Shown here: one piece after another, positions 49,601-60,266 of the stretch
Layout: each line of letters starts with the position of its first letter
How positions within the stretch are numbered: the first letter of the stretch is position 1
From: Abelmoschus esculentus
Taxonomy: Eukaryota > Streptophyta > Magnoliopsida > Malvales > Malvaceae
Length of the DNA: 64,000 nucleotides
NCBI GenBank assembly: GCA_035048815.1
Contig: JAUCBN010000042.1
Location: 5,952,001-6,016,000 of the forward strand
Direction of reading: 5' to 3'
The notes under the pieces: generated by a model
Told to the model about the DNA's origin: nothing
Database searches by the model: none
What the model saw: the letters and a program-made list of their open reading frames with translations, nothing else
Program-made: the position numbers and the translations under genes

Positions 49601-50268
49601 CCAATTATTAAAAAAATGAAGTCGCCCTGCTTTCTACCCGACCTCATGCAAGAAATTATTAAAATATGTTAAAGGCTGCAAGAAAGCAAGCTGACCTCAT
49701 GGTGTTTAAAAGAAAATAAAAATGTTGAGGTCGGCACTCTTTGAACCCGACCTCATGGTGTATCGGACAATGTGTCATTGATTCAGTGATTCAGTAATAA
49801 AGTATATGAGATATCGGGTGGAGAGTGCAATTTTTTCAGGCTTTATTTTTCGGAAAGTGTATGTACAATAATAAAGTTTGAGTCAAAAAGTTATAAACTC
49901 GAAAAATAAATAATGATCAGAAAAATGTTAATATAATATTTTTATAGATATTTTAAATTATGTAGGGGTATTAAATTGGAATTTTAATTTTTTATTATTA
50001 GATTGTATGGGTAAAAGTCGGAAATAAATTTTATTTTATGTTAAATAAAAAGAGTGTATGTTAGTAATAGGAAGAAAGTCTGAAAAAAATTAGTGAAGAA
50101 GTGGAAGAAGAAGAAGAGAAACAAAAGGAGGAATAATATCTGAAAAAATTTATAGTAAGTTTTTACATTATTTTATATTTTTTCTTACGTTAGAAAATTG
50201 TAGAAATATATTATTATATTAAAAAAATTTGATTCAAAAATATAATTATTTTTGAACAGATAGATACA

Positions 50269-52563
50269 ATGAGCAACTTTTTTATGGTTGTTATCCATTA
50301 TGATGGAGAAATTGTGAAAATTGATATTGGTGTCGTATTTGAATTGGAAAATACTATAAAGATGAGGTTTTCGAATAATATTTCTCTTAGAGAGCTTAAG
50401 CAGAAGATAGAAGAAAAAATAAGGGCTGAGATTATTCTTTTGCGGTGTCGTTGGAAGACCTGTGATGATCCTGTTAGATATTCTACAATAGCTCTTAAAG
50501 ATACGAGTGGTATTGATGTTGAATATCTCCAAGGGTGATGGGGAGAATCTCTTATCGATTCTAGTGAAGACGAAGACGAAGAAACCATAGATCCAGATTT
50601 GAGTGGTGATAACCTTGGTGATCAGTTTAGTTTGGTTGGTAATGAACGTTTTGTTTCTACTAGGAATGATATTACATGGTATGAACCTCCCGCTCATATG
50701 AATTGGATAGATTATGATATGATGAGGGCGCCTCAATACTCGGTACTTCCACAAATATGTTATGGTTCTTCTGATTAGTTATTTGTTGGGATGCAATTTG
50801 CAGAGAAAGAAGAAACAACATTAGCAATTAAAGAGTATTCTATCAAAAAATATATTAACTTTATTGTATAGGGATGAAGTCCAAGAACTTTGTTCGTAAA
50901 ATATGTTAAATATGGAGAAGATTGTACTTAGAATATTCGTGTGTCTTAACTTCAAATAAAAAATTGTTGGGAGATTACAAAATACAGTGGTCATCATACT
51001 TGTTTGTGAAATTCTCTTAGCCAAGATCATCGTAAATTAGACTCCGATGTAATAAGCAGACACGTGAGGATATTAGTTGAAACAAATCCAAGAGTTTCTG
51101 TGGCAACAATTATGGCATCCATTAAGCAACAATTTGAATATCAGATTGAATATGGTAATGGTTGGTATGCAAGACAAAAGGCATTAAAAAAGATGTACGG
51201 TAATTACGAGAAGTAGTACAACTAGTTACTAGCTTTATTGAATGCAATAGTATGCTTTGTTCCGGGAACTATCGTCAGATATAGAACATTTGATGCTTGT
51301 AACCGTAAAGGTCAACTTCTTCAGGGAAAGAAAATCTTTGATAAATTGTTTTGGGTGTTCAAGCCATGTATTATTGGATTTAAATATTACAAACGTATGG
51401 TACAAGTCGATGAAAATTGGCTTTACAGATGTTATAAGCATATATTGTTGGTTGTCGTTACATAGGATGGTGATGGAAATATCTTTCTGATTGCCTTTGC
51501 AATTGTTGAATCGGAGTCTGTTAATTCTTGAAAATTCTTTTTGAGTAATTTGCGCAATCATGTCATACAAGAAGATGGTGTTTGCTTGATATCCAATAGA
51601 GCAACGGGTATTTTAGAAACCATTGATCGACAAAATAATGGATGAACCCCTCTACATGCTTATCCAGCTTACCGTGTACGTCATATTGCCAAGAACACTA
51701 GTGAAAAGTTTAAAAAGCCTCATCTTTGCAGCACAATTTTAAGCATGGGTATGTATTTTTTTGTTTTCATTTTTGTTTGCTAATAATTTTATGCTAATAT
51801 AATTATCTTATGAAATAGCATATGAATTTCTACAAACCAATTTTGAGAGAAAGTTGACAAATTTGGCAATAGAGTTTGACGTAGAAGTTTGGGCGTGGGC
51901 AAATAATGTAGGAAAAGAAACATAGACCCAATCATACGATGAAGGACGATGATACGTCCAAATGACAACCAACTTGGTAGAGTGCATAAATCATATATTA
52001 AAAAGAACAATACATCTCCAGTAACAAGCTTGTTGAGAGAGACATATTACAGATTGGCTAAAGTTTGGTCAGATAAAGGGTAAAAAATTCAAGCTATGAT
52101 AAATAGAGGACAAGTGTGGTCTCCCGATCTTGTAAAAAATGGAGAAAAATGTTGAACCAACAAGATCAATTATGGTTCACGGGTTCAACCTAAATTGCCA
52201 GATTTTTGATGTAGTTGATTCCACACGCAACAATGAAGGAGGACACCGCCACACATTCCGAGTAGACTTTAGAAGAAGATGTTGTGACTGTGGTGAATTC
52301 CAAGAGTGGTGTTATCCTTGTAGGCATGCAACCGCAATATGTATGTCTAAATATGTTGACCCGTACAACTTTGCGGATGAATACTTTAACCTACACAGGA
52401 TAATAAATATTTACATATATGAGTTCCCACCTATCGCGAATTCACAATATTGGCCAGCACTAGAGTATGACGAATGACTTCCGAATCCAACACTTCGCAG
52501 AGAACTAATGGGCAGGCCTCTATCAACTCGTATCTATACTATTATAAATCTTCATTATAAAGA
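50269..52563 (+). pseudogene. MULE transposase (mudrA-like), broken
   Basis: It starts MSNFFMVVIHYDGEIVKID with a PB1-like N-terminus. An acidic stretch follows, then a MuDR DNA-binding-like region (FVGMQFAEKEETTLAIKEY). The transposase core has VDENWLYRCYKHILLVVV, DGDGNIFLIAFAIVESE and CLISNRATGI. After a probable intron (about 51750-51820) comes the SWIM zinc finger CDCGEFQEWCYPCRHA near 52300-52345. Stops occur near 50536, 50776, 50868, 51215 and 51463, and further on. In the second catalytic block the expected Asp of the ISDRH-type motif reads Asn (ISNRA). It cannot encode an active enzyme. Confidence 0.85.
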
Positions 52564-52879
52564 GCCGGGAGAACCAAAGAGATGAAGTAAATGTAGGGGT
52601 ACTGGACATTCAAAAAAAATGTCCAAATGGGTCGAATTACATGACAATGCCACAAAACTTATGATATGTAACTTGATTATATGTTGAAGTATGTTACTAT
52701 TTACTATATGTGATTTATTATTTTCTATATGTTAGTTGATCAATCACATATTTCAATTTCAAGAATACAAATACTCGAATTCAAATTTAAATACCTTTTA
52801 TAAAAAATTAGAAATACATATAGAAATTAACATAGAAGAGTTATATGGAATGAAATCATTTCCTATATAATTTCTGTCT

Positions 52880-53799
52880 ATGTCTGGGTGTAGTTGACTC
52901 ATAACATTGCGGTGGTCGTCTAACTCGTTAGGGTCGTTGTGGAGCATCGTTATCATTGTCATCATCATCATCATCGTCATCATCATCATTATCACCTTCT
53001 TCTTCTTCTTCCTCATCCTCATCATCTTCTTCAGCATTATCAAACACATGAGGCATTAGAGATGGTGTTGTAAACATATTTGGCGAAAATGTTGGACTAT
53101 TAATCGTTGTACATGCCATAAAATTTGTGGTCCCCTCATAGTCCATGTTTTTGCTGAAGTTTGAGTACATGAGTGGTTGTGATTGATAAAAAACAGATAC
53201 ATACGCTTCAAATGAGATCTCAACAGAATTGTATCCAAATCCGGTAGACTATGAATGATAAAATGATGTTTGTGACTGATAAAATTGGTCAACTACTGGA
53301 TTTGAGAATGAACTTTCACCCACTGGAGGTTGATAAAAAGAAAGTGATTGATGAATGAATTATCCGCTTGATTGGTAGTTGAGCTCCCACCATATGATGT
53401 AGTAGAGTGACTGTATGAGTCATCTGTTTCACTTTCACTTACAAAACGCCTTGACGATTGACCACAACCGCCATATTTTTTAACAAACATGCGGAAATGT
53501 TCTCGTTCATCTAGAGTGGTCAAATACGACTTTCCATGGTTAAGATAGAATACCATGTACTCTGAATTATCTGATTCCATATCATCGGCTTGGAGTGGAT
53601 AACGAGGTGGTACCATTTGATGTGGATTGCTCCACATATCAATGTATTGTGCATGTTTTATTTCCAAAGCATAATGCCATTTTCCTCGAAAACCAACACG
53701 ATATAAGGAATCTTTATTAAATGGATCTCTTAGAATGGGCTGATTGAAGCCGAGTTGTCTAAGAACCCTATCTCCAAATTGACATTTCACAAAAGCAAA
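52880..53799 (-). pseudogene. Plant mobile domain (PMD) gene of the MULE, 5'-truncated
   Basis: The minus-strand frame continues FAFVKCQFGDRVLRQLGFNQ, then FRGKWHYALEIKHAQYIDMW and YLTTLDEREHFRMF, a typical PMD C-terminal half. A Ser/Thr-rich linker and an acidic tail (EEDDEDEEEEEEGDNDDDD) encoded at about 52945-53040 follow. The final part reads APQRPRRPPQCYES, Arg/Pro-rich as in related proteins. Upstream coding sequence is cut off by LTR-type sequence at 53800. Frame changes lie near 53290. PMD proteins occur both as host silencing factors and as passengers in Mutator and Gypsy elements; the position here argues for the passenger form. Confidence 0.72.
52955..53030. repeat. CAT/CTT trinucleotide run coding an acidic tract
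   Basis: Plus strand (CAT)n passing to (CTT)n. On the minus strand this is (GAT)n and (GAA)n, encoding Asp and Glu in the tail of the PMD relic. Confidence 0.85.
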
Positions 53800-55800
53800 T
53801 GTAACCCCCTTGACCCGGTCTAGTCGCAAGGCCGACCCGAGGTGGCTACACGAGGATTACCGAAGCTATGTCCGAAGATCCGACTCCAATAACCAACCCT
53901 AGAAAGCATTTTAAGCCCAAATGAACAACGTACTACACACAGGCTCTAAGTCAACCTTATTGAGCTTGCCGAAAGCCCGAAGTCTTAAAACAACATTGGC
54001 GTATTGGTACGAGGTGAAACCGAAAGCCCTTGCATCTGTACGAATTTTTAAAGCACAAACAGCTAAGACCTAACCCAACAACCATATACAAACATACTTA
54101 ACATGCATAAGATATTATAGAACTCAAGGATCAGGTTACACATGCTTGAAACTCATACACATCCATTCAAATCATGCTCAAGCAACAAGACATAAAATTC
54201 ATACATAAAAGAGTTCAAACAACATCAAAGATAATATGCACATAACCATAACTTCAAAACGTAAATCAACATGCTAACTCAAGACAACCATGGCGAATAT
54301 AAACCATGCATGAAATCATCCAAAACATAAGTCAACATGGGAGTCAAACAACGCCCCTAAACAACATAGCATATCGCATTGCTAGCTAATACATTATTGT
54401 AACTAAATCATACTTGAGCTAACGAGCAACACGCTTGGACTCCCTTCCTCTTACTGTGCTAACTCTTGAGCTAACGATTTGCATTTTTGGAAAACAGGAG
54501 TGTAAGCATAAATGCTTAGTGAGCAAAACTAAAAAACGTAACTACGACAATGTAGGGTTCAAGATTTATTTGAATTAAAAGTCAACATCATTACATGCAT
54601 CTAACATCATAGCATCTTACAATCTTACAAGAGCATCCAAAGTCCATAACATAACAAAAAACACATATTCATAGCAATTAAGATAAGTATGTTGGTAAAC
54701 TCGATTATTATACACGGATATGCGGAAACATCTTACACGCATACGAATTTATCTGACATGGTCGGATTTATCTTACACGTATACGAGTTTTGTCTGACAC
54801 GACCAAATTTATTTGACACGTATGTTAATTTTGTCTCATAATGCACTATTCTTACATCCTATTGGTCGACCAATTATACCCGTATGACTCAACGAATGCC
54901 AACATCATTACCATAATATTATCTTACAACATCTTACAACTTACAATATCTTACATAGTCACCTGGCTATAATCTTACCATACGCAAGTGGTCTTACTTA
55001 CCACTTACAAGCATAACCTGCAACATCTTATACATATCTCATATGGCATATTAACATTTCATCAACCGACTGATAATCAACATAATTCAACGTAACAACT
55101 AACATACCATCGACAACAATTAAACACAAACAAGCTTTCTAAAATTTATCATCTAACAAGCATACAAAGTGCATCCACTCTACTTATCTTAATTGAACAC
55201 AAACAAGCTTCCTTGGACCAAAATCGAGTTCCAAAACATTTTTCCACTCACCAAGCTCACACAAGCAATTCGGAAAGTCAATTTAAGCCTCCACTCTACC
55301 CAAAATTGCGTCTGAAACTTTCACAATGTCTTTCCTTGTTTCTAAGCAACCAAAAATAGATTTTTAACCTCAAAATCAGCCACAATAACATCATCAAACA
55401 ATAACTTACAAAACCCCTAACATTTCCTCATCAAACTCAAGCCAAAATGCCTATAACCCCAAATTTTTGGACATCAACAAAAACACAACAAAACCCATTG
55501 ATTTCATCACCTCAACAACAATAAAACTTGCTTAAATTATCCCTCAAACATAGTTATAACATCAGCCCATCATTTTAACCCTAAAATAATCCAAAAACTC
55601 AAGTTTTCAACCTCCAAAAATACCCATAACAAACTATTTCGGGAATACCATTTATAGAACTAATGTTTTGATATAATAATTGAAAAATAATTTTGGACTA
55701 ATTTGAAAATATTTCAAAAGTAGTTCTTTTGTCCAAACAACTTGAAAATATATTTAAAAAGTTTTTGAGAGATTTTAAAAGTGTTTTAAATTATTTAAAG
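53800..55800 (+). mobile_element. LTR-type sequence inserted in the PMD gene, right end unresolved
   Basis: It begins TGTAACCCCCTTGACCCGGT right where the PMD frame is broken, a common start for Ty3/Gypsy LTRs. The inside is AT-rich and non-coding, with repeated ATCTTACA and ACACGTATACGA-like stretches (54700-55030). No matching right border or target duplication was found. The Copia element that follows may have cut it short. Confidence 0.5.
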
Positions 55801-55849
55801 AAATCAAAGAAACATTTTTAACTATGTGTTTCTATACCGTTCATAATGG

Positions 55850-56100
55850 TATCGATACCGTCTTGTTTTAAAAGAAGAAATCACAGTGGTATCGATACTG
55901 GTATCGATACCCTTTCACCACTGTGATGTTTAGTTTCGATACCGGTTTCTATACACCCCTAATAGTCATAAACGATTTTATAAAAAACCCCAACGGCTAG
56001 GAGCGGTATCGATACCAGTACCGATATCTGTTCATAATTGTAGGTTTAACGACTATTTCCCAAAGAATGTGTTTCGATACCAGTTTTAGGGGTATCGATA
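55850..56100. repeat. Cluster of five TATCGATA palindromes, probably in the Copia 5' LTR
   Basis: Exact TATCGATA occurs at 55850, 55890, 55902, 56007 and 56093, mostly as GGTATCGATACC. ACGGCTAG and ACGGTTAATGG lie close by. The position is a few hundred bases before the Copia primer site, so it is probably part of that LTR. The LTR's left end could not be set. Confidence 0.8.
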
Positions 56101-56708
56101 CCACTTGCACCAGAAGAGAAAATATACCTTGAAATTAGATCCAAACGGCTTCAAATTGATCCCAACGGTTAATGGCTACAAGCTCATTTGAGATGATAAA
56201 AACAAGCCTCAAGCATCAAGAGAAGACCAATGCTTCATTGCAAACAACATTATGATTCAAGAATTATCTTAGAGCTTAATTCTCACATTTTTAGGTAGAC
56301 AAACACTTGTGAGCTAAATTATCAATGTATGCTCAAGTGTATTTGGATTGGGTGAGAACTTTAGATTGCAAAAATTAGCCTTGTTAGAAGGATTACAAGT
56401 TTGCCTAAGTTTTTCTCTTTTTTGAGAGGGTTCCCAAAGTTCAGGTTGTGAATTTTGGATACTTGATTCGGTTTTAAATCAAGGTTTGTAAGGTTAGACC
56501 TTTAGCCTCAAAAGGACGAAATTCTTAGTGAATTTGGGAAATCCTTAATGGGAAGCTAAGGTAGTGAATGTAGGCGTGGACGAACCACTATAAATCCTTG
56601 TGTTCATTGTCTATCTTTTGCTTCCATCACAAACACCCAAATTATCGATTCTCCATCACTTGGCAAGCTTAAATCGGTTATTTTATCGAGCCCTGCAAGA
56701 CCAATAAT

Positions 56709-56719
56709 TGGTATTAGAG
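56709..56719 (+). other. Copia primer binding site (tRNA-Met type)
   Basis: TGGTATTAGAG, one base different from the usual TGGTATCAGAG complementary to initiator tRNA-Met. It lies just after the presumed 5' LTR end (near 56702) and about 110 bp before gag. Confidence 0.7.
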
Positions 56720-56816
56720 AGAGGCTCAATCGAGGAGGATTAACATCCTATTGAGAAGATTCGGTGAGCTTGACCAATTACCGATCAACCGACATTCCTT
56801 GGCTTAATCCATTGAC

Positions 56817-59800
56817 AAGCCACCTTTCTTTGATAGATCCAACTACTCCCAATGGAAGATAAGAATGAAGTATTTTATTAACTCAAGAGACTACAAGCTA
56901 TAGGATATAGTTGAAGATGAACCGTTTGTGCCAAAAGGAACTAAGGCGGAATGGAGCGTGGAAGACCGTAAGAAGATGGTGCTTAATCACAAGGCTTTGC
57001 ACATTCTAGTTTGTGCATTCCATCCAAGCATCTATGAGAAGATTTCTTCTTGTGAGAGTGCCAAGGAAGTTTGGGACATGTAAACCCTAAAATTAACCTA
57101 ATTTCTTAGATTACAAGTTAGGGTTTACAAACTGAAAACTTGTATCACAAGTTAGGGTTTTTACAAAAATAATAAAATATTCGGATAAATTATTAAATAA
57201 TTAATAATTTAAAATAATAAAAATTAAACATATAATTAATTAATTTCAACCCATAAATTTCATAAAAATAAACGTCACAGATAATATATTAGATGTCATG
57301 TTATATGCAGATACAGAATCAGAATGCATATCTTACAGTCTAACAGGAGGCAAGCATGACAGATATCAGAATCAGAAATGATATGTCAGAATGATGCATG
57401 ATCATACGGGTAACAAGAATCGAATATACAGAATAACAGAGTTAACAGGATAAACGGGAGAGAAAACACCTATAGTAGAAGACTCAACGTCGACTCTGAC
57501 GTCTACTAGACTCGGCTCTACCACTAGGCTGAGCAGGCATATAGTCTACAATTAACAGAATACATTAGATATCCTACTATGCCACAATACCGAAAAGTAT
57601 ACTAAACAGAATTAATTCGTTACTCACGCGAAGGTCCCGAATACGGATGAATCGGACCTCGTACAGGAGGAGGAGGAGGAGGAGGCAACTACTCGGGGTC
57701 GGAATCCTCGTCACCTGAAGCAAACAGAAACTGGTTCAGAAACCTTTTCAGATAATTTCTAGATAACTGATCAAACTTAAAACCCTCAAAAATGAAACTT
57801 CGGGTTTGAATTTCAAAAAACGGACAACGTTATTGGATTCAAGACGTTGAAAAACATAAAATGGGTCCGGGTCGAGAAAGTCAACTAATGACGTCAGCAT
57901 TGGTCAATGCTGACATCAGCAGTGACATCATCAGTCAATGCTGACGTCAGCCAGGTCGGTAATCAGGTCGGTGATCGGGTCGGGTTTGGGCTCGAGTCGG
58001 ACGGGTCTGGGTCGGACGGGTCTGGGTTTCTCTAGGTTGTTTATTTCCTAGGAAAATCTGGGAATTTCCAAAAAATCTGGAAAATTTCCAGATTTTTCTC
58101 GGAAACCAAACACTATAAAACCGATTTAAACCCTCCCTTTTTAGCTCGATTCGATTCAAATTCGCTCTAAAAACATCCTAAATCAAATCCTTACTCAATT
58201 CTAACATAAACCAACATTAACAATACTCCAAAATGGATTAAAACCGAGAATTAAAACCCAACCTTAATTACTCTCAAACTCGACAATTTAACTTCCTTTT
58301 TCATGCTTGAAACCTATTCAAAACTATGCTCCTTAAACGAATCAACCACTAACAGATCAACAAACTAACAAAATAACTGAAGTACAAAACCAAGGATTAA
58401 AAACTTACCCAAAACTCTTCCAACAACCGGGACGAGAACTTTGAAAATACTTATTTGATCGAGCACAGAGAATAAAGGAGAAACAATAACTTTTTCATAA
58501 TATAACGATCTCCAACCAAATCAGATTTAAATCTGAATATTAATGGAAAATTTAATCCCCCATTAAACACCCGATTCAGTTTCGAAGGAGGAAGGGGAAG
58601 AAGATGTTTCAACAGGAAAATGATATAATTACCATACGGGGGCTCGAAATTTTTAAACTCTCTCATTTTGACCCCTAAGCTTTTAAAACTTTCAATTTAG
58701 TCCTCAATTTTTCAGAATTTTTAATTCCCAAAAACTAGGGTTCGTTTAGGGATTTTGACTCTAAATTGGGGATTTTGACTCTTAAAATTGGGTTCTGACA
58801 GAACAAGCTAGAAGTTACATACGAGGGTACAAATAAAGTAAAGGAGACCAATATTGGACTCCTCAATCAAGAGTATGAGAACTTCAAAATGAATCCGGAA
58901 GAGGACATAACAAAGATGTTCGATCGATTCTCCACTATCACCAATGGACTTAAAGGATATGGGAGATCATTCCGGAGGAGAAGCTTATTCGTAAGCTCAT
59001 CTATTCCCTTCCCGAGTCATGGGACTCGAAAAGGACCACCATCATCGAAGCCAAAAATTTAAAGACACTCATGCTTGATGAACTCATGGGGTCCTTCCTC
59101 ATACATCAAATCATGATGAAAGGAAGAGAAGAAGAGAAGAAGAAGGAAGAGGTTAGATCGATGGTGAAGAAGAAGCTCCAAGAGCTTGGTGTAAATGTCA
59201 ACACCATTGCTCTAAAATCCTCCAAGTGCATCCACTTTAAAGATTCAAGTGAGGAGGATAATAAAGAAGATGAAGAGCTTGCCCAAATCTTCATTGACTT
59301 TGATCGATTTGTGAGGAACAAAAGTAAGAGATCCTCAAAGCACGAATCAAAGAAGAAGATGAAGGATTCCCACAAGTCTATCATGAAAGGATCATCTTCA
59401 AAGAAGCAAGCATACATGGCTTCTTAGAGTGATGAGGACTCCACCGAAAATGAAAAAGCCAACCTATGCTTGATGGCCCTCAATGAGAAAGAGGTAGCTT
59501 CTAACTCTTAAACTTTAAATTCTTATTCATTTGATGAGTTGCAAGAAGCTTATGGTAAATTGGTTTTTTATTTCAAAATTACATTTTCAAAGAAAAAGAA
59601 ATTGATTTCAAAGTTTAAAATTGAAAATGATTTACTTTTGAAAACCAATTTAGAGTTTGAAGCAAAAATGAAAGATTTTGAACTTAAAATTTTTTATTTA
59701 CAAAATTTACTTCAAACAATGGAAAAAGATCATCAAATGGTTTTAGATGATCTTAAGAAGGAAAAAGATTTGATTTCCAAAAAACTTCAAAGGAAAAATG

Positions 59801-59880
59801 ATTTGAGAAAATCAAAATTTTTCATAAAACAATCTAGTACCCCTAGATTTCAAAATGGTAAATGTTTTAAAAGTATTTGA
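56817..59880 (+). pseudogene. Copia gag (UBN2 type), broken and split by a solo LTR
   Basis: Part one, 56817-57078, reads KPPFFDRSNYSQWKIRMKYF, then a stop at 56901 where Trp is usual, then DIVEDEPFVP, and ends KEVWD. After the solo LTR it resumes KLEVTYEGTNKVKETN at 58801. A frameshift lies near 58960. It continues LIYSLPESWDSKRTTIIEA, a Lys/Glu-rich part 59071-59424, a stop, then a long coiled-coil-like frame 59539-59877. The text ends with GGMSKKVSHF near 60050. Protease, integrase and reverse transcriptase of Copia do not follow, so the element is truncated, probably by the Gypsy element on its right. Confidence 0.75.
57079..58800 (+). mobile_element. Solo LTR inserted in the Copia gag
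   Basis: It starts TGTAAACCCTAAAATTAACC and ends TTGGGTTCTGACA. Gag reading is restored when it is removed (KEVWD joined to KLEVT). The flanks GGACA (57074-57078) and GAACA (58801-58805) differ at one position, so the 5-bp duplication is slightly decayed. It contains a GGA run at 57668-57690 and GCTGACGTCAGCC near 57940. It is the same family and orientation as 13487-15371. Confidence 0.82.
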
Positions 59881-60059
59881 GTCCTAAAAGGACCAATCAC
59901 TTCAACTAAATAGGATGAAATTGAAAAATAGATTCCTAAGGGGACTAAATTATGTGCTTCTAATGCTAAAGGATCCAAAGCAATTTGGATACCAAAAATG
60001 TCTTGATTGTTTCATTTTAGGTGTGATGGAGGTATGAGCAAAAAGGTGTCTCATTTTTG

Positions 60060-60266
60060 AATAAAAACCATTTTTTGATAAATTTTATGTCTTCCATGGG
60101 TGTTTTGGGGGAAATCGCATAAGTGGTCCCCCCACTATAACTTTTTTCTTTTAAAACCCCTTTTAAACCATTTTTACTTTAAATGGGTCCCAAAACATAA
60201 ATTTTGAAAAATCAATTTGAAATTATATCCGGTAAAAACTCCTAGACCTAAAACCAAGATGTTACA
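60060..60266 (-). mobile_element. Likely LTR remnant of the antisense Gypsy element
   Basis: On the minus strand a purine tract TATGGGAGAG is followed at once by TTGTAACATCTTGG, the expected order of a polypurine tract and a 3' LTR start (TGTAAC). The LTR then runs toward lower coordinates, but Copia gag sequence is met by about 60050, so it is short or truncated. The left limit is not resolved. Confidence 0.5.

Larger units (their letters stand above)
49600..53799 (+). mobile_element. Decayed Mutator-like element (transposase + plant mobile domain gene)
   Basis: A transposase relic on the plus strand (50269-52563) faces a plant-mobile-domain gene on the minus strand (52880-53799). This two-gene arrangement is known for some plant Mutator-like elements. 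The left limit is uncertain. The region 49630-49760 has three GACCTCATG copies and one inverted GAGGTCGG that may be subterminal repeats. The right end is lost because LTR-type sequence starts at 53800 inside the minus-strand gene. Confidence 0.65.

Noticed and set aside
52798..53292. Minus-strand frames with Met/Lys or Asp/Glu runs taken as separate small genes
   Set aside because: They come from the CAT/CTT trinucleotide run and belong to the tail of the plant-mobile-domain relic.
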